34,328 nt of DNA. Source: Wenzhouxiangella sp. (GTDB taxonomy: Bacteria; Pseudomonadota; Gammaproteobacteria; Xanthomonadales; Wenzhouxiangellaceae). The notes beneath the pieces were generated by a model, which saw only the letters and a list, made by a program, of their open reading frames with translations, had not been told where the DNA came from and did no database searches. Location: the NCBI GenBank assembly GCA_007135355.1, contig SLJA01000002.1, positions 1 through 34,328 of the forward strand, written 5' to 3'. Made by a program: the position numbers and the translations under genes. Shown one piece after another: positions 25,342-33,804 of this stretch (positions within the stretch are counted from its first letter, which is position 1; every line of letters begins with the position of its first letter).

Positions 25342-27261
25342 TTGAGCGATTTTGCCAAAAACCTGCTGATGTGGATCGTCATCGCCATGGTGCTGATGAG
25401 CGTATTCAATTACTACTCGCAGCCGCAGGAGCAGCAGACGCGGGAAATGAGCTATTCGACCTTTTTGGAAGAGGTGCGTCGCGGTAATGTCGATAGCGTG
25501 GTTATCCAGGAGACCAATGGCAGCCGCACTATTACGGGTCAGGCCCGGGATGGTCAGCGCTTCAGCTTGACCGCTCCACAAGACCCAGGATTGATTCAGG
25601 ACCTGATCGAGAATCGCGTGGAATTCACCGGCGCCGAGCCTCAGAGCCGTTCGCTGGTGGTCGACATTCTGATCAGCCTGCTGCCGGTTCTGGTGCTGGT
25701 CGGGTTGTGGGTGTACTTCATGCGCCAGATGCAGGGCGGCATGGGCGGCCGCGGCGGCGCCATGAGTTTTGGCAAGTCGCGCGCCAAGCTGCAGGGCGAG
25801 GACCAGGTCAAGGTGACCTTTCAGGATGTGGCCGGCTGCGAAGAAGCTAAAGACGAAGTGACCGAACTGGTCGACTTCTTACGCTCGCCGGCCAAGTTTC
25901 AGCGCCTTGGTGGCCATATCCCCAAGGGGATTCTGATGGTGGGCCCGCCCGGCACCGGCAAGACCTTGTTGGCGCGCGCCATTGCCGGTGAGGCCCGCGT
26001 GCCGTTTTTCTCGATCTCTGGTTCCGATTTCGTCGAGATGTTCGTCGGGGTCGGCGCGTCGCGGGTTCGTGACATGTTCGAGACGGCCAAGAAGCATGCT
26101 CCGTGCATCATCTTTATCGACGAAATTGACGCCGTCGGTCGCCAGCGCGGCGCCGGTCTGGGCGGCGGCCACGACGAGCGCGAGCAGACGCTGAACCAGC
26201 TGTTGGTCGAGATGGACGGTTTCGAAGGCAACGAGGGCATCATTCTGATCGCTGCTACCAACCGTCCGGATGTGCTGGACCAGGCGCTGCTGCGGCCCGG
26301 TCGTTTTGATCGCCAGGTCGTGGTGCCGCTGCCCGACCTGAAGGGTCGCGAGCAGATTCTGAAAGTGCACATGCGTAAGGTGCCGCTGGGCGACAACGTC
26401 GATGCCCGCGTGATTGCGCGCGGAACGCCGGGCTTCTCGGGCGCAGATCTGGCCAATCTGGTCAACGAGGCCGCGCTGTTCGCTGCGCGCCAGGACAGCA
26501 AGACGGTGCAGCAGACGCATTTCGACATGGCCAAGGACAAGATCATGATGGGCGCCGAGCGCAAATCCATGGTCATGTCCGAGGAAGACAAGCTGCTGAC
26601 CGCCTACCACGAGGCCGGCCACGCCATTGTCGGCCGCATCGTGCCCGAACACGACCCGGTCTACAAGGTCACCATCATCCCACGTGGTCGCGCGCTGGGC
26701 GTGACCATGTTCCTGCCCGAGGAAGACAAATACTCGATGACGCGCAAGCAGCTCAATTCGCAGCTGGCCAGTCTGTTTGGCGGACGCGTGGCCGAGGAGC
26801 TGATCTACGGCATGGATAACGTCACTACGGGGGCATCCAACGATATCGAACGTGCCTCCCAGCTGGCCCGGAACATGGTCACCAAGTGGGGGCTGTCCGA
26901 CACCATGGGCCCGCTGGCTTACGGCGAGAATGAAGACGAAGTGTTTCTCGGGCGATCCGTGACGCAGCACAAGCACATTTCGGACGAAACGCATCGCCAG
27001 CTCGACAAGGAAGTGCGTCGCATCATTGATCATGCCTACGACACCGCCAAGCAGATTCTCGAAGACAATCGAGAGAAGCTGGAAATCATGGCCCAGGCCC
27101 TGATGCGCTACGAGACCATTGATGTCAAGCAGATCGACCAGATCATGGAAGGGCGTGAGCCCGATCCGCCGGAGGGTTGGAATGACAGCCCGCCGCCGCC
27201 AAGCCCCCTGGGCGGTGGTGGATCGGGCGAAGAGCCCAGCGGTCAACCGGCACCAGGCTGA
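25342..27261 (+). CDS. ftsH: ATP-dependent membrane zinc protease FtsH
   Basis: Inner-membrane AAA+ metalloprotease that degrades LpxC, sigma-32 and damaged membrane proteins. The 639-residue product (E. coli ~647) has transmembrane helices at about 7-24 and 105-126 with a periplasmic domain between, Walker A GPPGTGKT (201-208), Walker B IIFIDEID (256-263), the second region of homology near 307-323, and the zinc site HEAGH (423-427) with Asp501 as third ligand. The tail is Pro/Gly rich. The start is TTG, with GGAGAAAG at 25331-25338, which fixes the start and gives the expected MSDFAKNLLMW. FtsH usually starts with ATG or GTG, so the weak TTG may limit expression. Confidence 0.97.
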   Translation: MSDFAKNLLMWIVIAMVLMSVFNYYSQPQEQQTREMSYSTFLEEVRRGNVDSVVIQETNGSRTITGQARDGQRFSLTAPQDPGLIQDLIENRVEFTGAEPQSRSLVVDILISLLPVLVLVGLWVYFMRQMQGGMGGRGGAMSFGKSRAKLQGEDQVKVTFQDVAGCEEAKDEVTELVDFLRSPAKFQRLGGHIPKGILMVGPPGTGKTLLARAIAGEARVPFFSISGSDFVEMFVGVGASRVRDMFETAKKHAPCIIFIDEIDAVGRQRGAGLGGGHDEREQTLNQLLVEMDGFEGNEGIILIAATNRPDVLDQALLRPGRFDRQVVVPLPDLKGREQILKVHMRKVPLGDNVDARVIARGTPGFSGADLANLVNEAALFAARQDSKTVQQTHFDMAKDKIMMGAERKSMVMSEEDKLLTAYHEAGHAIVGRIVPEHDPVYKVTIIPRGRALGVTMFLPEEDKYSMTRKQLNSQLASLFGGRVAEELIYGMDNVTTGASNDIERASQLARNMVTKWGLSDTMGPLAYGENEDEVFLGRSVTQHKHISDETHRQLDKEVRRIIDHAYDTAKQILEDNREKLEIMAQALMRYETIDVKQIDQIMEGREPDPPEGWNDSPPPPSPLGGGGSGEEPSGQPAPG

Positions 27262-27285
27262 CCATAGCGCGAATGAGACGGGTGG

Positions 27286-27310
27286 AAACGCCGGCCGCTG
27301 GCCGGCGTTT
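27286..27310 (+). terminator. Rho-independent terminator after ftsH
   Basis: AAACGCCGGCC (27286-27296) pairs perfectly with GGCCGGCGTTT (27300-27310) across a three-base loop, GCT. This is an 11-bp GC-rich stem ending in TTT, 24 bp after the ftsH stop. It probably ends or reduces ftsH transcription before folP. Confidence 0.75.
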
Positions 27311-27367
27311 CTGCGTCTGATCAGGAGAGCTTGTCAGGAGATCCGCGATCAAATGCCCTGGTCGCGA

Positions 27368-27373
27368 TAAAAT
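27368..27373 (+). promoter_or_regulatory. Candidate folP -10 box
   Basis: TAAAAT lies 52 bases before the folP start and downstream of the ftsH terminator, where a new promoter for folP-glmM-oxygenase would be needed. No -35 box is apparent at the right distance. Confidence 0.3.
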
Positions 27374-27425
27374 GGTGTGCTTTGCCGTACTGCGCGAGCG
27401 ATCGTCAAGGGAATCCTGACTGCCG

Positions 27426-28286
27426 ATGAAATTCGACCTGTTGGAACGCATCGAACACGCGCGGCACAAAGCCCGGCCGCTGGTTATGGGCGTGGTCAAC
27501 GTCACGCCGGACTCTTTCTCCGACGGCGGTCTTTTTGCCAGTCGGGAGCACGCAATTGCTCATGCGCTGGATCTGGTCGAGCAGGGTGCCGATATTCTCG
27601 ATATTGGTGGCGAATCGACTCGCCCCGGCGCGGAGCCGGTAACAGAGGCCGCCGAACTGGAGCGAGTCGTGCCGGTGATTGCGGGCATACGCGCGGCGTC
27701 GGCGATCCCGATCTCCGTTGATACCAGCAAACCGGCGGTCATGCGCTCAGCGGTCGGCGCCGGCGCCGATATGATCAATGATGTCAACGCGCTGCGTGCT
27801 CCCGGCGCCGTTGCCACAGCCGCGGATCTGGAAGTGCCGGTATGCCTGATGCATATGCAGGGTGAACCGCGGACGATGCAGCAGGCGCCGGCCTACGAAG
27901 ATGTGGTGGCGGAGATCAAAGCTTTTTTCCAAGCGAGAATCCGTGATTGTCGGGCCGCGGGGATTCCTTCCCAAGCGCTGGTGCTGGATCCGGGCTTCGG
28001 CTTTGGCAAGACACTGGCGCATAATCTGCAGCTGCTGGCCGGCCTTGAGCGTTTTGCCGCCCTTGGGCTGCCGCTTTTGGCCGGCCTGTCGCGCAAATCC
28101 ATGCTCGGTGCCATCACCGGCCGGGAGCGGCCGGACCAGCGGCTTGCCGCGTCCGTTGCCGCTGCAGTGCTGGCGGCAGAGCGGGGGGCTGCCATTATCC
28201 GGGTGCATGATGTGGTCGAGACCGTGGATGCCCTGAAGGTGCTGCAGGCGCTCAAACAAACCGAAATGCAAGGAAAAGCGGGATGA
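27426..28286 (+). CDS. folP: Dihydropteroate synthase
   Basis: Joins p-aminobenzoate to 6-hydroxymethyl-dihydropterin diphosphate in folate synthesis; the sulfonamide target. The 286-residue TIM-barrel protein (E. coli 282) has VMGVVNVTPDSFSDGG near residues 20-35 and DIGGESTRPGA near 59-69, plus the later LDPGFGFGKT and PLLAGLSRKSMLG motifs. It follows the ftsH terminator by 115 bp, and its stop overlaps the glmM start by 4 bp. Confidence 0.96.
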   Translation: MKFDLLERIEHARHKARPLVMGVVNVTPDSFSDGGLFASREHAIAHALDLVEQGADILDIGGESTRPGAEPVTEAAELERVVPVIAGIRAASAIPISVDTSKPAVMRSAVGAGADMINDVNALRAPGAVATAADLEVPVCLMHMQGEPRTMQQAPAYEDVVAEIKAFFQARIRDCRAAGIPSQALVLDPGFGFGKTLAHNLQLLAGLERFAALGLPLLAGLSRKSMLGAITGRERPDQRLAASVAAAVLAAERGAAIIRVHDVVETVDALKVLQALKQTEMQGKAG

Positions 28287-29629
28287 AACACTTTGGTACC
28301 GATGGCATCCGTGGGCGCGTCGGCGAGTCGCCGATTACCGTCGAGTTCATTCTCAAGCTGGGCTGGGCGGCCGGTCGGGTCCTGACCCAACGCAGCGATG
28401 AGCGTTGCGCCGTTGTCATTGGCAAAGACACCCGGATTTCGGGTTACCTGTTCGAATCGGCGCTGGAGGCCGGTTTTTCCGCCGCCGGTGTCGACGTCTT
28501 GCTGCTGGGCCCCATGCCAACGCCGGCAATTGCCCACATGACGCGCAGCCTAGGTGGCGCCGCCGGAATTGTCATCTCGGCTTCGCACAATCCTTACGAA
28601 GACAACGGCATCAAGTTTTTTTCCGGCGAGGGCCTGAAGCTGGATGATGAGGTGCAGGCGGCCATCGAGTCGGCGCTGGACCTGCCGCTACAGCAGGTTC
28701 GCCCCCACCAGCTGGGCAAGGCGGCGCGCATCGACGACGCGGTCGGTCGTTATATCGAATATTGCAAGGGCACGGTGACCTGGGGTACGCGCTTCGATGG
28801 TCTGAAGATCGTGCTCGACTGCGCCAACGGTGCCACCTACCGGATCGCCCCGGCCGTTTTCCGTGAACTCGGTGCCGAGGTGGTTGCGATCCATGATCGC
28901 CCCGACGGGCTCAATATCAACAAGCGCTGCGGCTCGACGCATCCGCAGAGCCTGACTGAAGCGGTGCAGGCCGAGCGGGCCGATTTGGGCATTGCTTTCG
29001 ATGGTGACGGCGACCGGGTGCTGCTGGTCGATCATCGCGGCCAGGTGATTGATGGTGACCAGATTCTTTACCTGCTCGCCAATGCGCGTCGCAGCGCCGG
29101 CCGCCTGGTTGGCGGCGTGGTCGGCACGGTGATGAGTAATTTCGGACTGGAAGAAATCTTTCAGCAGCTGCGGATTCCGTTTCAGCGCAGCCAGGTTGGC
29201 GACCGCCACGTCCACGAATTGCTGGTTCGCAACGGCTGGGTGCTGGGTGGGGAGACGTCCGGGCATATCCTGTGTCTGGACCGTGCTTCGACTGGTTGCG
29301 GTATCGTCAGCGCCCTGCAGGTGGTCGAGGTAGTAGCCGCCGGTCGCCAGTCTCTAGCGGCCCTGGTGTCGGGCTTGCACAAGTACCCGCAGGTCATGGT
29401 CAACGTGCCGGTTACCGGCAATGCGCGTGAGGTGCTGCAGGGAGACCCGAGCGTGGCCCGCGCCGTGGAAGACGCCGAAGCCCGTCTAGCCGGCAAGGGT
29501 CGGGTCATCCTGCGGCCTTCCGGTACCGAACCGGTGGTGCGTGTCACCGTAGAGGGGCGTGACGCGATCGAAGTACAGGCTATTGCCGATGAATTGGCCG
29601 AGGTCGTGGCCGGAGCGATAACGTCATGA
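28283..29629 (+). CDS. glmM: Phosphoglucosamine mutase
   Basis: Converts glucosamine-6-phosphate to glucosamine-1-phosphate for UDP-GlcNAc, needed for peptidoglycan and lipopolysaccharide. The 448-residue product (E. coli 445) has the phosphoserine loop VISASHNPYEDNGIKFF with Ser101, the metal loop DGDGDR near 240, the sugar-binding GGETSGHI near 320 and the phosphate-binding RPSGTEPVVRV near 412. It is coupled to folP by ATGA and to the downstream oxygenase by another ATGA. Confidence 0.97.
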   Translation: MKHFGTDGIRGRVGESPITVEFILKLGWAAGRVLTQRSDERCAVVIGKDTRISGYLFESALEAGFSAAGVDVLLLGPMPTPAIAHMTRSLGGAAGIVISASHNPYEDNGIKFFSGEGLKLDDEVQAAIESALDLPLQQVRPHQLGKAARIDDAVGRYIEYCKGTVTWGTRFDGLKIVLDCANGATYRIAPAVFRELGAEVVAIHDRPDGLNINKRCGSTHPQSLTEAVQAERADLGIAFDGDGDRVLLVDHRGQVIDGDQILYLLANARRSAGRLVGGVVGTVMSNFGLEEIFQQLRIPFQRSQVGDRHVHELLVRNGWVLGGETSGHILCLDRASTGCGIVSALQVVEVVAAGRQSLAALVSGLHKYPQVMVNVPVTGNAREVLQGDPSVARAVEDAEARLAGKGRVILRPSGTEPVVRVTVEGRDAIEVQAIADELAEVVAGAITS

Positions 29630-30570
29630 GTGAAGCCGCTGCTATTCCCGTACTGTCGTTGACTGATTTCGACCGACAGCGCGGTCAGTTTACCGATCGC
29701 ATCGGCCGGGCCTGGCGCGAGTTCGGCTTCGTCGGTATTCGCGATCATGGCATCGCCGATGACATCATTGATTCCGGCTATGCCGTCTTCAAACAGTTTT
29801 TCGCATTGCCGGAAGCGGTCAAGCAAGGCTACCGGTTGCCCGGCCAGGGCGGCGCGCGCGGCTATACCGGGTTCGGCGTGGAACAAGCTAAGGACCACAA
29901 TGTGCCCGATTTGAAGGAATTCTGGCACGTCGGCCGCGAGATCGAGGGTGAAAATCCTTTCCCGGAAATCCTGCTGCCCAACCTGTGGCCTTCGCAGGTG
30001 CCGGAGTTTCGCGCCGCGGCGCTGGCCCTTTATCGGGCTCTGGATCAGCTGGGTGCGCGGCTGTTGTCGGCCATCGCGCTGGATCTGGGGCTGGAGCGGG
30101 ACTGGTTTGCCGATAAGGTCAACCATGGCAATTCCATCCTCCGGCCGATTCATTACCCGCCGATTGCCCATGCGCCGGAAGGCGCGGTGCGGGCCGCGCG
30201 TCATGAAGACATCAACCTGATCACGCTGCTGATTGGCTCGAAAGAGCAGGGGCTGGAAATCCTCACCCGCGACCAGCGCTGGGTACCGGTGTCGACCCTG
30301 CCCGGTACCATCGTCGTCAATGTCGGCGATATGCTGCAGCGCCTGACCAATCATGTCTACGCCTCGACCACGCATCGAGTCGTCAATCCGCCGGGTGAGG
30401 CCGCGCGTCAGCCGCGCTACTCGATTCCCTTCTTCCTCCATCCCAATCCGGATTTCGTGATCGAGACTTTGCCCCAGTGCATCTCGGACCAGCGACCGAA
30501 TCGCTACCCCGAACCGATCACCTCGCATGACTACCTGATGGAACGCCTGCGCCAGATCGGTTTGTTGTAA
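29626..30570 (+). CDS. 2-oxoglutarate/Fe(II) dioxygenase, isopenicillin N synthase-like
   Basis: A 314-residue enzyme of the IPNS/2OG-oxygenase fold. The N-terminal segment WREFGFVGIRDHGI (30-43) is the DIOX_N domain. The iron triad His193-x-Asp195 (RHEDINLITLL) and His250 (STTHRV) is complete, and Arg264-x-Ser266 (RYSIPF) would bind 2-oxoglutarate. It is an active-looking hydroxylase or desaturase with an unknown substrate. The ATG overlaps the glmM stop by 4 bp, so it is made with GlmM. In E. coli glmM is followed by secG instead. The family includes ethylene-forming enzymes and flavone-type oxygenases; none can be assigned. Confidence 0.9.
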   Translation: MSEAAAIPVLSLTDFDRQRGQFTDRIGRAWREFGFVGIRDHGIADDIIDSGYAVFKQFFALPEAVKQGYRLPGQGGARGYTGFGVEQAKDHNVPDLKEFWHVGREIEGENPFPEILLPNLWPSQVPEFRAAALALYRALDQLGARLLSAIALDLGLERDWFADKVNHGNSILRPIHYPPIAHAPEGAVRAARHEDINLITLLIGSKEQGLEILTRDQRWVPVSTLPGTIVVNVGDMLQRLTNHVYASTTHRVVNPPGEAARQPRYSIPFFLHPNPDFVIETLPQCISDQRPNRYPEPITSHDYLMERLRQIGLL

Positions 30571-30681
30571 ACGGCCGCTTGATCAGACAGGCGCGCCGAT
30601 GATGGCTGCGCCGCACGCCGGCTGCAGAGCGGGTGGGAACCATAAGCGCCTATGGCCGCTGTCGCTCGGTTGAGAAATGGT

Positions 30682-32040
30682 TCAGCTTGATACGGGCTTG
30701 GCTACGATCTGAGCCTTGACCTCGAAATGCCGAAACAACAAATTCACGTTCTTTCCCGGTTTGAACTGTGTGATCCGCGTCAGCGCATTCCCATCCGTAT
30801 CGCGCACCACGGCGTACCCGCGTTCCAGCACCCGTAGCGGGCTGACGCTGTCAAGCGCGCGGGCCTGGCTGGTCAGACGTGCTTGGGCCCGTTCCAGCTG
30901 GTGTTCGACAGCCAAGCGCAGCCTTTGCCGCTGGGCGCGGTAGCGCTCGGCCAGACGCTCGATTTGACCGGCGGGGCTGGCCTGATCCAGGCGAGCGCGG
31001 GTGGAGTCCAGGCGCTGATCGCAGCGCGCCAGAATCTGGAGCATGCCGCGCCCCAGTCTGCGCTGGAGGCTTGTGTGCCGAACCTGAAGTTCCTTCAGGC
31101 GGCGCTCTGGACGATGGGCGAGCAGGCGACGGGTCCAATGATCCAGGCCCTGGGCTTGTCGATCCAGGTGACGCAGTGCAGCGCCGCACAGGCGCGTGCG
31201 CAAGGCTTTGAGCTGGCGCACCAGGGCAGGGCCGTCAGGTGTTGCAGCCGCAGCGGCCGCGCTGGGGGTCGGCGCGCGCAGGTCGGCGACAAAATCGGCG
31301 ATGGTGAAATCTGTTTCGTGCCCGACGCCGCTGACCACGGGTGTTTCAAGCGCGGCGATGACGTGGGCTAGCGTTTCGTCGTTGAAGGCCCAAAGGTCCT
31401 CCAGAGAACCGCCGCCACGCGCCAACAAGATGACGTCGGCGAAACCGTCGCTGTCCGCGGCCCGCAAGGCGCGTTTGAGCTCATCGGGTGCCTGGGCTCC
31501 CTGGACCAGCGACGGATAAATGCGCACCTCGGCCAGCGGCCAGCGCTGCTCGATGACATTCAGTATGTCGCGCACCGCGGCCCCGCCCGGGCTGGTTACG
31601 ATGGCCAGCCTTTGTGGCCACGATGGCAATGGCTTCTTGCGATTTGGGTCAAACAGGCCCGCCGCTTCGAGTTTCTTTTTCAAGGCATCGAAGGCCGCCT
31701 GCAGTTCGCCGGCGCCGGCTGACAGCAGACCGTCGGCGATCAATTGATAGTCACCGCGCGGCTCATACAGGCTCAGGCGTCCGCGTACCAGCACTTCGTC
31801 GCCGTTGGCAGGCTGGAAGCCGATGCCAGCGGCATTGCCCCGGAACAGAGCGCAACGGATCTGCGCGCGCTGGTCTTTGAGGGTGAAGTAGATATGGCCG
31901 GAAGGCGGGCGGGCGAGATTGGATATTTCGCCGCGTAGCCACAGCCGAGGAAAGCCGGCCTCCAGGTGCACGCGGGCTTCCTGGTTGAGTTCGGCCGGGG
32001 CGTAAATCCGGGTTTCCGGACCTGGAGCGGCTAAAGACAT
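30682..32040 (-). CDS. xseA: Exodeoxyribonuclease VII large subunit
   Basis: Catalytic subunit of ExoVII, which with XseB digests single-stranded DNA from both ends. The preferred start at 32040 (MSLAAPGPETRIYAPAELN) gives 452 residues, like E. coli (456), and matches the family N-terminus; the frame is open to 32091, but that would cover the TATAAT. The OB-fold (WLRGEISNLARPPSGHIYFTLKD, in pieces around residues 35-57), the catalytic-domain VVSGVGHETDFTIADFVADLRAPTP (in pieces) and a long charged coiled-coil region near 300-400 are all visible. xseB is not in the window. It is divergent from the GNAT-nitrilase gene. Confidence 0.95.
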   Translation of the reverse strand: MSLAAPGPETRIYAPAELNQEARVHLEAGFPRLWLRGEISNLARPPSGHIYFTLKDQRAQIRCALFRGNAAGIGFQPANGDEVLVRGRLSLYEPRGDYQLIADGLLSAGAGELQAAFDALKKKLEAAGLFDPNRKKPLPSWPQRLAIVTSPGGAAVRDILNVIEQRWPLAEVRIYPSLVQGAQAPDELKRALRAADSDGFADVILLARGGGSLEDLWAFNDETLAHVIAALETPVVSGVGHETDFTIADFVADLRAPTPSAAAAAATPDGPALVRQLKALRTRLCGAALRHLDRQAQGLDHWTRRLLAHRPERRLKELQVRHTSLQRRLGRGMLQILARCDQRLDSTRARLDQASPAGQIERLAERYRAQRQRLRLAVEHQLERAQARLTSQARALDSVSPLRVLERGYAVVRDTDGNALTRITQFKPGKNVNLLFRHFEVKAQIVAKPVSS

Positions 32041-32046
32041 GGCGGG

Positions 32047-32052
32047 ATTATA
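32047..32052 (-). promoter_or_regulatory. xseA -10 box with the ATG at the expected start site
   Basis: A perfect TATAAT on the minus strand ends six bases before the xseA ATG (32040). Transcription would start at or next to that ATG, so the message would be leaderless. The six bases CCCGCC between them include no ribosome-binding site. No convincing -35 box is seen. Confidence 0.5.
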
Positions 32053-32071
32053 CGGGGCTTGAGCACCCGGG

Positions 32072-32083
32072 CGGCGATCGCCG
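32072..32083. promoter_or_regulatory. 12-bp palindrome between xseA and the GNAT-nitrilase gene
   Basis: CGGCGATCGCCG is perfectly self-complementary and contains the octamer GCGATCGC. It lies in the 124-bp divergent gap, 20-30 bases upstream of the xseA -10 box and about 40 bases from TATGCT (32123-32128), a possible -10 for the GNAT-nitrilase gene. It could be an operator serving both. Confidence 0.35.
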
Positions 32084-32164
32084 ATTTCCAATCAAAATGG
32101 CGGTTTTTTGCGGCGACTGCGCTATGCTGCTCCACCGTGCAAACCTGAACGAAGCAGATTCTAA

Positions 32165-33730
32165 ATGAGTGACCGCGCTGATTTTTCCTCTGAACAGCAC
32201 CGCCTGATTCTTCGCCAGACACAAATGTCTGACTATGAAGATGTGGCCCGTATCATGGACAAAGTTTATCCGGGTGGATTGGATGGGTCGTGGACCCGGG
32301 CCCAGTTCAAGTCCCAGATCAAGCGCTTTCCGGAAGGTCAGTTGTGCATTGAGGACAAGGGGCAGGTAGTGGCCGCGGCCATTTCCATGCGGGTCAAATA
32401 CAGCCGTTGGGGTCACGAGCACAAATATTGGGACATCGTCGGAAACGGATATCTCACCACGCACGATCCCAAGGGTGATGTGTTGTACGGTGTCGATGTC
32501 TTCGTTGATCCCGACTATCGCGATCTACGCCTGGGTCGGCGCCTGTATGATGCACGCAAGGAGTTGTGCGAAAACCTCAACCTGCGCAAGATTGTCGTGG
32601 GTGGGCGTATCCCCGGTTACCACAAGCATCAGGACGAGCTCTCTCCACAACAATACGTGGCCAAGGTTCGTTCACGCGAACTCAGTGACCCGATTCTCAC
32701 TTTTCAGCTGGCCAATGATTTCCAGGTGCGCAAGATCGTGCGCGGTTACCTGCCCGACGATAAAGCCTCGGCCGGTTACGCCGTGCTGCTGGAATGGGTC
32801 AATGTTTACTACGAAGAAGAACGGCCTGGCGCGGTTGGTGGTCGTCCGTCGGACGTGCGCATCGGCGCGGTGCAATGGCAGATGCGACCAACCCGCACCC
32901 TCGAGGACTTGTACTCCCAGGTCGAGTATTTCATCGATGCGGTGTCCGGCTACCAGGCCGACGTGGTCCTGTTTCCCGAGTTTTTCAACGGTCCGATGAT
33001 GGCGCCGTGGAATGATCAGGGGCCGGCCGAAGCGGTGCGCCAGCTGGCCGGCTACACCGAGCAGGTGCGCGATCAGCTGCTGCGCTACGCAGTGTCGTAC
33101 AACATCAATATCGTGGCCGGTTCCATGCCCGAGTATGACGGCGAGGAACTCCGCAACGTGTGCTACCTGCTGCGCCGGGACGGCACCTGGGATCGCCAGT
33201 ACAAGATTCATGTCACCCCCGATGAGAAGAGCTACTGGGGCCTGACCGGCGGCAACCGAGTGGCCGTTTTTGATACCGATTTTGGCAAGATCGGGATCCT
33301 GATCTGTTACGACGTTGAATTCCCGGAATTGCCGCGTCTACTGGCCGAGGAGGGCATGAATATCCTGTTTGTGCCGTACTGGACCGATACCAAGAATGCC
33401 TATTTGCGCGTGCGCCGCTGCGCCCAGGCCCGGGCTATCGAAAACGAATGTTACGTCGTCATTACCGGCTCGGTCGGCAACTTGCCGCGGGTCGAGAACA
33501 TGGATATGCAGTACTCCCAGGCGGCCGTCTTCACCCCATCGGATTTTGCCTTTCCTCATGATGCGATTGCCCACGAGGCGACGCCCAACACCGAAACCAT
33601 GTTGATTGCCGACCTGGATCTGGACAATCTGCGTGAAATTCGTTCGCACGGCTCGGTGCGCAATTTGCAGGACCGGCGCCTGGATCTTTACGAATTGCGC
33701 TGGCGACCCGAGCGCGTCAAGGAAGATTAG
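32165..33730 (+). CDS. GNAT acetyltransferase-nitrilase fusion protein
   Basis: A 521-residue bifunctional protein. Residues ~12-215 form a GNAT-like acyltransferase domain with the acetyl-CoA loop near DYRDLRLGRRLYDARKEL (117-134). Residues ~230-520 form a carbon-nitrogen hydrolase of the nitrilase superfamily with the full triad Glu272 (FPEFF), Lys347 (QYKIH) and Cys381 (LICYDVEFPEL). The same fusion occurs in many bacteria as one conserved protein; the substrate is not firmly known. The two activities would suit forming and cleaving an amide, which is inference. ATG at 32165 lacks a strong ribosome-binding site. The downstream gene encodes a ZapG homologue. Confidence 0.92.
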   Translation: MSDRADFSSEQHRLILRQTQMSDYEDVARIMDKVYPGGLDGSWTRAQFKSQIKRFPEGQLCIEDKGQVVAAAISMRVKYSRWGHEHKYWDIVGNGYLTTHDPKGDVLYGVDVFVDPDYRDLRLGRRLYDARKELCENLNLRKIVVGGRIPGYHKHQDELSPQQYVAKVRSRELSDPILTFQLANDFQVRKIVRGYLPDDKASAGYAVLLEWVNVYYEEERPGAVGGRPSDVRIGAVQWQMRPTRTLEDLYSQVEYFIDAVSGYQADVVLFPEFFNGPMMAPWNDQGPAEAVRQLAGYTEQVRDQLLRYAVSYNINIVAGSMPEYDGEELRNVCYLLRRDGTWDRQYKIHVTPDEKSYWGLTGGNRVAVFDTDFGKIGILICYDVEFPELPRLLAEEGMNILFVPYWTDTKNAYLRVRRCAQARAIENECYVVITGSVGNLPRVENMDMQYSQAAVFTPSDFAFPHDAIAHEATPNTETMLIADLDLDNLREIRSHGSVRNLQDRRLDLYELRWRPERVKED

Positions 33731-33804
33731 CGACTCTTTAACGGGCTGCACCAGCTGGCTTGGTATCATTGACGATTGTTAATCGAAACCAAGGTTAGAA
33801 GCTT

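Noticed and set aside
25879..27246. A 455-codon minus-strand frame opposite ftsH
   Set aside because: FtsH is certain on the plus strand. The opposing frame is a codon-bias artefact.
29182..30528. A 448-codon minus-strand frame opposite glmM and the oxygenase
   Set aside because: Both plus-strand genes have complete active sites, and the minus frame runs across their junction without any known motif.
33759..33793. Hairpin CTTGGT/ACCAAG as a terminator for the GNAT-nitrilase gene
   Set aside because: The stem is only six bases with a long loop, its inner CGATT/AATCG pair is off-centre, and there is no T-run.
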